A stretch of DNA of 44,287 nucleotides from Chitinophagaceae bacterium (GTDB lineage: Bacteria; Bacteroidota; Bacteroidia; Chitinophagales; Chitinophagaceae), in assembly GCA_019638615.1 (NCBI GenBank), contig JAHBTL010000048.1, forward strand, positions 1 through 44,287, read 5' to 3'. This document shows, in pieces, positions 9,181 to 17,227 of this stretch (position 1 is the first letter of the stretch; each line of letters opens with the position of its first letter). The notes beneath the pieces are model-generated. The model was not told the DNA's origin and did not search any database. It saw only the letters and a program-made list of their open reading frames with translations. Both the position numbers and the translations under genes were made by a program.

Positions 9181-10179
9181 TCACACTTTTGCATACACGA
9201 TCAATGCCAGTCCTATGATATAAAATAAGAACATGGCATACAACAATTTGTTGGTTCCGGCGGGCGCCTGTTTAAATTCCTTCCATACAAATACACCCCA
9301 TACTGCCGCTATCATGGCATTGCCCTGTCCCAACCCAAAAGATATTGCAAACCCTGCCTGTCCGGCCGAAAGGATGCTTAATACCAGGCCTGCTCCCCAT
9401 ATCATTCCGCCCAGCATCCCCATGATGTGATCCCTGGCAGTTCCTTTAAAATAATCAGCATAATTTACCGGTAATCCTTTTACGGGACGCTTCATTAAAA
9501 TGGTATTAAAAACAAAATTGCTCAGCAATACCCCTATGCCAAACAATACGGTGGCAGTATAGGGGCCTACTTTACCTGGCTGTGGATTTGCAAAATCGGG
9601 ATACATTGCCGCAGCAATAAACCTGTAAAAAAAACCAAACAAAACGCCTGCAATCAGTGAAAGCAATATGCCTTTAACCGAAATTTCGTTTTTTGTATTG
9701 GACAACCTTTTGTATGCTATGGCAGACAATACGATCGCCACGGCTACCATCGCTACGCCTGTAAACAAATAGGTTTTGTTGCCCTGGGGCATGGCAATAT
9801 AATTGGTTACTACCCCCAGCACAAGCCCAAAACCAGCTCCCACGGGAAATGCTACTGACATCCCTGCAACCGCAATTGCCGCAACAAACAAAATATTGGC
9901 AGCGTTAAATACTATTCCGCCTGTAACGGCAGAAACTATATTCCCCCGGGATGCCTGTGACAGATCGTGTGCGAACGACCACCCCGTATTTCCCTGGGAA
10001 CCGAGGCTTATGGCAAACAAAAGCGTTACCAGTACAATACCCAATACGTAATCCCAATAGAACAATTCAAACCTCCATTGGGCATTTACCAGCTTTTGCA
10101 TATTGGGCCAACTGCCCCAGCATATCATTGTAATAACAGACAATACAACAGCGGGCAGATAGGTTTCTACTGTAAACAT
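9181..10179 (-). CDS. GRP/ureide-permease-like DMT-superfamily transporter
   Basis: About 332 residues with ten predicted membrane helices. The N-terminus MFTVETYLPAVVLSVITM followed by CWGSWPNMQKL and FELFYWDYVLG is the pattern of a Bacteroidota transporter group related to the glucose/ribose porter and ureide permease families. It is often annotated as a sugar or 'multidrug DMT' permease. The frame extends 27 codons further upstream to another ATG (10260), but the family N-terminus fits the ATG at 10179. It is the last metabolic gene of the minus-strand rhamnoside locus. The likely role is uptake of the released sugar or its oxidised form across the inner membrane; the substrate is inferred from context. 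Confidence 0.8.
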   Translation of the reverse strand: MFTVETYLPAVVLSVITMICWGSWPNMQKLVNAQWRFELFYWDYVLGIVLVTLLFAISLGSQGNTGWSFAHDLSQASRGNIVSAVTGGIVFNAANILFVAAIAVAGMSVAFPVGAGFGLVLGVVTNYIAMPQGNKTYLFTGVAMVAVAIVLSAIAYKRLSNTKNEISVKGILLSLIAGVLFGFFYRFIAAAMYPDFANPQPGKVGPYTATVLFGIGVLLSNFVFNTILMKRPVKGLPVNYADYFKGTARDHIMGMLGGMIWGAGLVLSILSAGQAGFAISFGLGQGNAMIAAVWGVFVWKEFKQAPAGTNKLLYAMFLFYIIGLALIVYAKV

Positions 10180-10269
10180 GGCGGGTATTTTTGTGATGTG
10201 TTTATTATTTGAAGAATAAATACGATCCTGATATTTCACTGCAATGCCTGCAGCAATCATTTACTGGCA

Positions 10270-11217
10270 TCACGCCACCCTGTTATTTACCAATCCCGTG
10301 GTAAGGGCTCTCACCAGCTCCTCCGCGGCCATACGTTGCAATGTAGGTACGCTCCTTTCACTGTACCAGGCCGTGTGCGAAGTAAGAACAACATTCCTGC
10401 ATTGCATTAAAGGATGATCTGTGGTCAACGGTTCCTTTTCAAATACATCCAATCCGGCAGCAATGGTTCCGTCTCCCAGCTTTTTGGCCAGCGCTTCTGT
10501 ATCAATCAATGCGCCCCTGGAAGTGTTTACGAGGATTGCCCCTTTTTTCATCCTGTTCAATACATCCTCATTTACAAGGTGGTGCGTTTGAGGAGTAAGA
10601 GGCAGGTGCAACGAAATGATATCAGCGCTCCGGATCAGGGTTTCAAAATCATTCCATATTACACCGTGCTTTTCCATTTGTGCGGCATTTACAAATGGAT
10701 CGTATGCGATCTTTTTAAACCCGAACGGCTCAACTCTATTTAATACTTCCCTGGCAATTCTTCCGAAGCCTACCGTGGCAAAGCTCATTTCATAAAAAGG
10801 CAAGGCGGGTTGAGGAGGAATGATTTTCCATTCGCCGGTACGGGTTCGGTGATCCGTTGCAGTAAGCTGCCGTGCCAGCGACAATACCAATGCAACAGTA
10901 TGATCCGCTACTTCTGCAATGCAGTAATCGGGTACATTACAAACCGTGATCCCTCTTTTTTTAGCGGCATCCAGGTCTATATTGTCTATGCCGATGCCAT
11001 ACCGTACAATAACCCGGCAATTTTTCAGGCCTTCTATTACATCCGCCGTAACCGGTGCCCATTGCACCAGCAACGCAATGGCATCCGCTCCCTGCTCTAA
11101 TACTTCTTTCGCTGTTTTACATTGCGCTGTCTGCAATGCAAAACCCGCCTGCTCTATGATTTGTTTCTCCTGGTCAACATTTTTAAAACCATAATCTGTG
11201 ATCAAAACCTTTTCCAT
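10270..11217 (-). CDS. D-2-hydroxyacid dehydrogenase family protein, CtBP-like
   Basis: About 315 residues, the normal length of the NAD-dependent D-isomer 2-hydroxyacid dehydrogenases (phosphoglycerate dehydrogenase/CtBP-like branch). Visible motifs are NVPDYCIAEVADHTVAL, the dinucleotide-binding glycines in TVGFGRIAREV, the catalytic arginine in NTSRGALID, the glutamate in GLDVFEKEPL and the histidine in TSHTAWYSERS. The ATG at 11217 lies 10 bases after the stop of the alcohol dehydrogenase gene, so the two are almost certainly co-transcribed. An earlier TTG would overlap that gene. In this operon it may reduce or oxidise a 2-keto or 2-hydroxy sugar-derived acid; the exact substrate cannot be read from the sequence. 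Confidence 0.87.
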   Translation of the reverse strand: MEKVLITDYGFKNVDQEKQIIEQAGFALQTAQCKTAKEVLEQGADAIALLVQWAPVTADVIEGLKNCRVIVRYGIGIDNIDLDAAKKRGITVCNVPDYCIAEVADHTVALVLSLARQLTATDHRTRTGEWKIIPPQPALPFYEMSFATVGFGRIAREVLNRVEPFGFKKIAYDPFVNAAQMEKHGVIWNDFETLIRSADIISLHLPLTPQTHHLVNEDVLNRMKKGAILVNTSRGALIDTEALAKKLGDGTIAAGLDVFEKEPLTTDHPLMQCRNVVLTSHTAWYSERSVPTLQRMAAEELVRALTTGLVNNRVA

Positions 11218-11227
11218 ATCCGAAATT

Positions 11228-12253
11228 TTATTCAAACACAATGACCGATTTGATGTGATTGCCTTTTGCTTCCATCATATCAAAAAATGCCTGTCTTCCG
11301 TTATCGAGCGGATAATAATGGATCCAGGAGCTTACATCTGCTTTTTTTTGTGAGATGAGCATGAGCGCATCCCTCATATCCTGTTGTGTGGCTGCATAGC
11401 TGCCCATCACTGCTTTTTCTGAAAGTACAATATCATAGCTCAATAACGATTTGCTGTTATCGTACAACCCGATCATAAGGACGGTTCCCCCGGGTTTTAC
11501 AATTTCCAACGCCAGGGTATTGGTTTCAGCAGAACCCACTGCATCTATTACCAGGTCCAGCGGCGCATTCCGGGTAATGCTTTTTACTCTATTAAAAACA
11601 TCCTCGGTTAAGGGATTGATTGTGCCGTCGGCCCCGATTTGTTTTGCAATTTCAAGCCTTTCTGATCGTATATCAGAAACAATGGTAGTAACCCTGCGCA
11701 TGGCGGCAAATGCCTGCTGTGCAGCTAAACCGATGGGGCCGGCTCCTATCACCAGGATATTTTTTGCAGGAAGGTGCTGCGTAAGTTTTACGAGATGAAC
11801 GCCATTGGCCAAAGGCTCGGTTAGACAGGCTTCTTTAAAATCAACACCCGGCGGCATTGCAATCAGGGAAGCTGCCGGCACATTCACATAAGCGCCAAAA
11901 GCGCCGTTGCGATGCATTCCAAATACCTGTCGCCGGATGCATAAATTAGTTTTACCTTCTTTGCAACTATCGCACTCACCGCAAAACACAACAGAATTGC
12001 TTACCACTGCGTCGCCGTTTTTCCATCCCTTTACATCCGCGCCTACGGCATCTATCACGCCACTGAATTCATGCCCCATAATTAACGGTGGCAAACGCCG
12101 GGGGCTCCTGTTCTTAAACGTTTCAATCTCGCTGCCGCAAATGCCACAGGCTTTTACCTTAACCAGTACTTCTGTAGCTTTGCATTCAGGGATGGGCAAT
12201 TCTGTTAACAGAAGTTCGTCGTGGTTGGGATAGTACAAAGCTTTCATCTTCAT
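11228..12253 (-). CDS. Zinc-dependent medium-chain alcohol/polyol dehydrogenase
   Basis: About 341 residues, a typical MDR enzyme. It has the catalytic zinc region KACGICGSEIETF with GHEFSGVI, a four-cysteine structural zinc site (CGECDSCKEGKTNLC) and a Rossmann motif (VIGAGPIGLAAQQA). It resembles sorbitol, threonine or sugar-acid dehydrogenases that use NAD(P). Starts at 12253 or 12247 give the usual MKALYYPNHDELLL N-terminus; codons further upstream are not family-like. It sits between the cyclase-fold gene and the 2-hydroxyacid dehydrogenase in the rhamnoside operon. A role in oxidising a hydroxyl of a deoxysugar acid is plausible but inferred. Confidence 0.88.
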   Translation of the reverse strand: MKMKALYYPNHDELLLTELPIPECKATEVLVKVKACGICGSEIETFKNRSPRRLPPLIMGHEFSGVIDAVGADVKGWKNGDAVVSNSVVFCGECDSCKEGKTNLCIRRQVFGMHRNGAFGAYVNVPAASLIAMPPGVDFKEACLTEPLANGVHLVKLTQHLPAKNILVIGAGPIGLAAQQAFAAMRRVTTIVSDIRSERLEIAKQIGADGTINPLTEDVFNRVKSITRNAPLDLVIDAVGSAETNTLALEIVKPGGTVLMIGLYDNSKSLLSYDIVLSEKAVMGSYAATQQDMRDALMLISQKKADVSSWIHYYPLDNGRQAFFDMMEAKGNHIKSVIVFE

Positions 12254-12375
12254 TGGTAATGCTGTCGTTTTATTCAGGCAATAAACATCCCGTTTCTTTC
12301 CGGAAAAAGAAAAATGCCCTCTATCATACATTTCAAGGCCTCAATCTATGTCAAAAACTAAACGCTCCTTTTCAG

Positions 12376-13005
12376 TTACTCGCCAACCATGGCTACCGCA
12401 CGAATGGGCGAGCCGTCTCTTCCTTTAAAGTTTAATGGAAATCCCATGAATATAAACTGATCGGGTATATTGTTTAAATTGGCAAGGCTTTCTACCACCA
12501 CAATCTCTGCAGGCAGCAGAATATGATGAAGCTCATACCAGTCTTTACCGGGGGTAGGCATATCCATTCCCAACAAACGAATTTTTTTTTCTGCCAGGAA
12601 CCTGGCGGCATCCTGTGTAAGCGAAGGGAAATCAGAGAAAAAATCGTCTTTACCAAAATGCCGATGCCAGCCGGTTTCAAAAATAATTTTAGCCTCGGGT
12701 TGTAATAAATGTTCATAGGGAAGAAAATCTTCTGTTACTATTTCTTCATTGGGCTCCTTGGGTATGCGCAACAGGTGCGTGGGACCATAAAACCAATCCA
12801 ACGGCATTTGATCCAGCGTTTTTCCGTCATCCAGGAAATGGTACATAGCATCCAGGTGCGTACCCTGGTGAGACCCGATAGAGATCTGGGTTATATTATA
12901 CCGAAGCGTTCTGGTATTGCCATGAGGAATAATACTCAACTTCGGATCGCTTGGAAAAGTCTGTTGTCCGTGCTCAAGCGGATGAGACAAATCAATAAGT
13001 CGCAT
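12376..13005 (-). CDS. Cyclase family metal-dependent hydrolase (kynurenine formamidase fold)
   Basis: This 209-residue protein starts RLIDLSHPLEHGQQTFPSDP. It contains the metal-binding motif HQGTHLDAMYHF, the HxGTHxD signature of the cyclase/kynurenine formamidase/isatin hydrolase family. Such enzymes hydrolyse amide or lactam-like bonds with a divalent metal. No tryptophan-pathway genes are nearby. It lies 11 bases downstream of the SDR gene in the rhamnoside operon, so a lactone or related ring-opening role in sugar oxidation is an attractive but unproven idea. The ATG at 13005 and the length suit the family. Confidence 0.85.
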   Translation of the reverse strand: MRLIDLSHPLEHGQQTFPSDPKLSIIPHGNTRTLRYNITQISIGSHQGTHLDAMYHFLDDGKTLDQMPLDWFYGPTHLLRIPKEPNEEIVTEDFLPYEHLLQPEAKIIFETGWHRHFGKDDFFSDFPSLTQDAARFLAEKKIRLLGMDMPTPGKDWYELHHILLPAEIVVVESLANLNNIPDQFIFMGFPLNFKGRDGSPIRAVAMVGE

Positions 13006-13016
13006 ACATTCAGTTT

Positions 13017-13763
13017 TTATTTAGCAAGATAACCGCCGTCTACCAATAAATCGCTTCCGGTGATAAAGGAGGCATCATCGCTGGCGAGAAAAGCCGCCGC
13101 GGCAGCTACTTCCTCCACCCTGCCCTGCCTGTTAAGCAAATGCATGGCAGACGCCCTCCTGTTCTCTTCTTCTATATCAAGCCCCAGCTTTTCACATGAA
13201 TTAATAAATGCTTTTGTATAGATATAACCAGGACACAAAGTATTCACGCGTATGCCGTCAGGCGCCAGGTCCTGAGCCCAGCATTTTGTTAAGCCGCGGA
13301 TAGCGAACTTCGTAGCGTTGTACGTTGCAAAATTGGATTGCCCTATAAAGCCGCTCACCGAGGAAAAATTGATAATGCTGCCGCCGCCGTTTTTCCGCAT
13401 TTGTGGTACAATGTATTTCGCCATGAGCGATGTGCCGCCAATGTTAACAGCATTGATCTGCGCCCAGTCTGCCCCGGTAGCATCCACTCCTTTAAATATA
13501 AAGCAGGCGGCCGTGTTTACCAGTATATGCGCATTGCCTGTATTGGCCGCTATGCTGTCGCATGCTTTTTTTACGTCCGCTTCGTTGCTGATATCCACCT
13601 GCACAAAACCGGCATTGATCCCTTTTGCTTTTCCTTCGTTATCCGCCTGCACATCTACCAATACTACTTTGCACCCTTCCTCGTTCAGGCGTTGAGCGGT
13701 GGCATAGCCCAGATCGCCCAAACCACCGGTCACTACCGCTATTTTACCCAATAATCCTCTCAT
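13017..13763 (-). CDS. SDR-family oxidoreductase
   Basis: A classical short-chain dehydrogenase of 248 residues. The TGGLGDLG glycine motif is at the N-terminus, with the acidic residue of an NAD-preferring site (VVLVDVQ). NTAACF replaces the usual NNAG, SSVSGFIGQ provides the catalytic serine, YNATK the Tyr/Lys pair, and CPGYIYT follows. It ends GSDLLVDGGYLAK. Start and stop leave 9-11 bases to the neighbouring genes, so it belongs to the operon. By analogy with the oxidative L-rhamnose and L-fucose pathways, where an SDR oxidises the sugar to its lactone, this may be the first cytosolic step here; that is inference. Confidence 0.9.
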   Translation of the reverse strand: MRGLLGKIAVVTGGLGDLGYATAQRLNEEGCKVVLVDVQADNEGKAKGINAGFVQVDISNEADVKKACDSIAANTGNAHILVNTAACFIFKGVDATGADWAQINAVNIGGTSLMAKYIVPQMRKNGGGSIINFSSVSGFIGQSNFATYNATKFAIRGLTKCWAQDLAPDGIRVNTLCPGYIYTKAFINSCEKLGLDIEEENRRASAMHLLNRQGRVEEVAAAAAFLASDDASFITGSDLLVDGGYLAK

Positions 13764-13772
13764 AAAATGTAT

Positions 13773-16562
13773 TTATTGCTGCACCGAAAAGCTGTACTTA
13801 CCAGATGCCAGCTTTAATGATGCCTGGTTATTTTTTGCTTTCTGTAATTTAATATACCTGCTGCCCGATACAGGCTGACCGCTTTCGGTAATATTTTTAC
13901 CGGAAGGCAGCACAAGCGTTGCCGTGGTATTGGCCGGAACATCAACTTCCACCATTAATTTATCATCCTGCTTTTTCCAGGATACTTCTACCTTGCCGGT
14001 AATGGCATGATAAGTTCCTTTGGCCCATGTGAGTGAACCACCCGGCGTGGGCTTAAGAATAAAATGCCTGTAACCGGGCTGAGCCGCATCGTAGTTGATG
14101 CCGATGATGGTATTGTGCATCCACTCTCCTACCGAGCCGATCGCATACTGGTTAAACGAGTTCATTTGCCAGCGTTGAAATCCCCTGCCTTTTACGTAAC
14201 CATCCCAACGCTCCCAGATAGTCGTAGCGCCCTGGTCGATAGAATAGATCCAGGAAGGGAACCGTCTGCTTTCAAGCAACTTATACGCTACTTCGGCATA
14301 TCCGTTCTCACTTAACTGGTTCATCATGCGGGTAATGGTTTGAATGCCCGTTGACACCCTGTAGTCATATGCTGCAATGGCATCTACCATCAGCTTTGCC
14401 GCCTTCAGGCGAAGGGGCTGGGGAACCAGGTTAAATTCTAACGCCAGCGCATACCCTGCCTGTGTTCCTCCTTTTATCTCGCCGTTTTTACCGACAAACT
14501 CCTTCACAAAAACTTCTCTGATTCTTTTTGCAAGATTGTTGTAGTAAGTGTACTCTGATTTTTTACCCAATACATTAGAAGCATCCGCAAGTATTTGTGC
14601 AGAGTAAGCAAAGAAGGCCGTATTGAACAGATCCCTTGCAACATCTCCTTTGTCTGTTGGATATCCCTCTGCTTTGATGGTATTGCCATTCACCCAGTCA
14701 CCATAATTCTGTCCAACGGCTTTCACTCGTACCAGGTCAGGGTTTTCTTTATATACATGATCAATGAATTTTTTCATCGATTCATAATGTTGTTCCAATA
14801 TTCTTTTATCGCCGTAATTCAGATATGCTTTCCAGGGAATGATCATACCTGCGTCCGTCCAGCCGGGGGCATCGTAAAAAACCATTCCCACCTGTGGCGC
14901 ATAATTGGGATAACGCCCTTCAGGTGTCTGACGATCACGGATATCTTTAAACCATTTGCTGTAAAAGGCGCCGAGATCCATATTGTAGATCGCCGTCTGG
15001 CAAAAGATCTGGGCATCGCCCATCCAGCCACAGCGCTCATCGCGCTGGGGACAATCTTCCGGTATGCCATGCAGATTACTGATCTGCGTCCACAATATAT
15101 TTTTCCAGAGCTGGTTCACATCTTTGTGCGAAGAGCTGAAACCGGATACCAGCGAAGCGCCAGAAGCAACTACTTTACCGGTAACATGATCGAGGGTGGG
15201 CGGTTGCGTGAGCCCGGCTATTTCCACAAACCTGAAACCATGATAGGTGAACCTGGGCTCATAATCTATTGTAGTTTCCCGCGCGGGAATATAAATATCG
15301 GTTTGTTTAGCAGTACGCAGGTTCTGCGTATACAGGGTGCTGTCCTCCATTAGTATTTCGGCATGCCGCATAATAATTTTTTTACCGGGATTATACGGCA
15401 ATTTGATATGTACCCAGCCGGCCATGTTCTGCCCCATATCGAATATATAGTTGCCATTGGGAGCGCGGAATACATTAACAGGTCTGATCTCCTTTACAAC
15501 TTTAATAGGCTCATTTATCTGCGCATTGAGCGTTAACGCTACAGTATTATCTACCACAACGTCGTCCCATCTTTGTGTATCCAATCCCGGCTTCAACCAA
15601 TTGGCAGGAATGTATCTTGCGTCAAAAACTTCCCCGTCAAATATCGAAGCTTCTTTCATCGGGCCGTCCAACAATATTTTCCAGCTCCCGTCGGTAACCA
15701 CCGTTTCTGTTGAGCCGTCCATATATTCAATTTCCAGCTGCGCCAGCAAACGCCTGTCGAAACCGTAATTGCCGCGTTGCGGTTTGCCATGGGTAAACAA
15801 TACACCCGCGTACCAGCCATCTGCCAGCATAGCGCCTATTACATTGTTACCTTCCAGCATACCGGTCACATCATAGGTCTGGTATTGTACGCGGGTAAAA
15901 TAATCTGTCCACTCCGGCGCCAGTATGCGGTCGCCTATTTTTTTACCATTCAGGTACATTTCGTATACGCCCAGCGCAGTGGCATACAACTTTGCAGTTT
16001 TAACCTGTTTTTTTACTGCAAATTCTTTGCGAAGCAAAGGAGAAGGAGGTATGATATTTTCATCCTGCACTGTTACGGGCTGTACCGACGGAGCGCCGAT
16101 CCATTGAGCTTTCCAGTCCTTTTTATCCAGCAGCCCCATAGAGAAATGCTGAACAGCGCTCCATTCAGAAGCAACATTTTCTTCGTCCCATATTTTAAGC
16201 TTCCAGTAATAATCTTTGCCGGACTGCAAAGGCTTTCCATTAAACCTGATGTGAAAACTCTCATTAGAAGCTACTTTACCGGAGTTCCAGATATTCCCTT
16301 CATTTTTACCGATCGTTTCTTCATTGTCGGCAACAATCACCTGGTAAGCCTTTTGGCTTTTGCCTCTTCCTGTTGAAACCATCTCCCAGCTGAAACGGGG
16401 AGCGGCAGCATCGATCCCTAAGGGATTGTGTAAATACTCGCAACGTAAATTAGTAATTTGAAAACTGGTGGCGGGTTGCTTAAAAGATAACAGGAACAGG
16501 CTTACGATCCATACAAATCCAAACGATAATAATTTCCTGTTTATCTTCATCATAGCATTCAT
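13773..16562 (-). CDS. Secreted alpha-L-rhamnosidase, GH78
   Basis: About 929 residues with an N-terminal signal sequence (LLSFGFVWIVSLFLLSF). The protein then follows the GH78 order: an Ig-like N-terminal domain (LRCEYLHNPLGIDAAAPRFSWEM), a carbohydrate-binding region (VYEMYLNGKKIGDRILAPEWTDY), a jelly-roll domain (FDMGQNMAGWVHIKLP, near 377), the (alpha/alpha)6 catalytic barrel and a C-terminal beta domain. The acidic motif DCPQRDERCGWMGD (about 505-518) and the later glutamate in TTIWERWDGY (about 786) are the expected catalytic features. It should act in the periplasm or outside the cell on rhamnosides. The SDR gene follows after 9 bases. Several in-frame ATGs exist; 16562 is the first. 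Confidence 0.93.
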   Translation of the reverse strand: MNAMMKINRKLLSFGFVWIVSLFLLSFKQPATSFQITNLRCEYLHNPLGIDAAAPRFSWEMVSTGRGKSQKAYQVIVADNEETIGKNEGNIWNSGKVASNESFHIRFNGKPLQSGKDYYWKLKIWDEENVASEWSAVQHFSMGLLDKKDWKAQWIGAPSVQPVTVQDENIIPPSPLLRKEFAVKKQVKTAKLYATALGVYEMYLNGKKIGDRILAPEWTDYFTRVQYQTYDVTGMLEGNNVIGAMLADGWYAGVLFTHGKPQRGNYGFDRRLLAQLEIEYMDGSTETVVTDGSWKILLDGPMKEASIFDGEVFDARYIPANWLKPGLDTQRWDDVVVDNTVALTLNAQINEPIKVVKEIRPVNVFRAPNGNYIFDMGQNMAGWVHIKLPYNPGKKIIMRHAEILMEDSTLYTQNLRTAKQTDIYIPARETTIDYEPRFTYHGFRFVEIAGLTQPPTLDHVTGKVVASGASLVSGFSSSHKDVNQLWKNILWTQISNLHGIPEDCPQRDERCGWMGDAQIFCQTAIYNMDLGAFYSKWFKDIRDRQTPEGRYPNYAPQVGMVFYDAPGWTDAGMIIPWKAYLNYGDKRILEQHYESMKKFIDHVYKENPDLVRVKAVGQNYGDWVNGNTIKAEGYPTDKGDVARDLFNTAFFAYSAQILADASNVLGKKSEYTYYNNLAKRIREVFVKEFVGKNGEIKGGTQAGYALALEFNLVPQPLRLKAAKLMVDAIAAYDYRVSTGIQTITRMMNQLSENGYAEVAYKLLESRRFPSWIYSIDQGATTIWERWDGYVKGRGFQRWQMNSFNQYAIGSVGEWMHNTIIGINYDAAQPGYRHFILKPTPGGSLTWAKGTYHAITGKVEVSWKKQDDKLMVEVDVPANTTATLVLPSGKNITESGQPVSGSRYIKLQKAKNNQASLKLASGKYSFSVQQ

Positions 16563-17227
16563 AAGCAATCATTTTAAACAAAGTACTGCAATATATACAA
16601 TACAGCGTACTCACCGGGTGAAATTAGACTGTAAACATGATTTAAACTTATAGTTACATACCTAAAAATTATGCTTTTATAACATTCACCGGCAGATGAG
16701 ACGCATTTCAAATTAAACGAGCAAGCGCCCGTAGGATATAGAATATGCCTTTTTGATTGGCAAGAGAATGGATTATTGTAAACCTGAATTATAGTGAAGC
16801 TTACGGAGTCATCAACCTCTTACCCGTCTTGGCGAGCCCGCTTAAACGAATTTTGAAATATCAGGTTGTTTTGCGGGAGAAGCCATCCTCGCGGAAAAAA
16901 AGCAGTTGCCTTACTGCGAAGGACTGCTTCGCCGCCGTAATATCCGCGTTCAATTCAAATGTTCGTATGGGCGGCATCGCAGAGACCGCAAGAGTATTTT
17001 GTTTTTTGTAACTGTGTTTTCTATCCCCGAGAAGGCATATATATAATTAGCCGGGCAGGTCATGACGATCCCGCCACCCTCTTTGCACAAGCAGATTTAT
17101 TACTACATACTATGCGCAACCATAGAAAAATAACCTTATTACCTGAGTAACAAGCCTGTACCACATATATCCCACCTTCTTACCTTCAATGATGGTGCTA
17201 ATTGTAATAAGCCGGCCTGCTGCGAGC
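16563..17227. other. 665-base intergenic region between the GH78 genes
   Basis: No convincing gene was found. It holds copy C of the 74-bp repeat (16706-16779). It also holds an inverted repeat with arms AGCAGT/ACTGCT near 16903-16930, and a TATATATAATTA run near 17040 that also occurs next to repeat copy B. Because it lies directly upstream of the GH78-SDR-cyclase-dehydrogenase genes, it probably carries their promoter; no clear promoter was recognised. Confidence 0.5.
16706..16779. repeat. Copy C of the 74-bp diverged repeat
   Basis: An ungapped match to copy A (8931-9004) with 18 differences by hand count. It lies about 145 bases upstream of the GH78 start at 16562. Its position upstream of one gene of the locus, with copies A and B upstream of the AraC gene, suggests a link to regulation, but 74 bp is long for a simple operator. 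Confidence 0.6.

Noticed and set aside
14595-15353. 252-codon plus-strand open frame within a GH78 gene
   Set aside because: It is antisense to a clear GH78 catalytic domain and has no recognisable motifs; long shadows are common opposite such genes.
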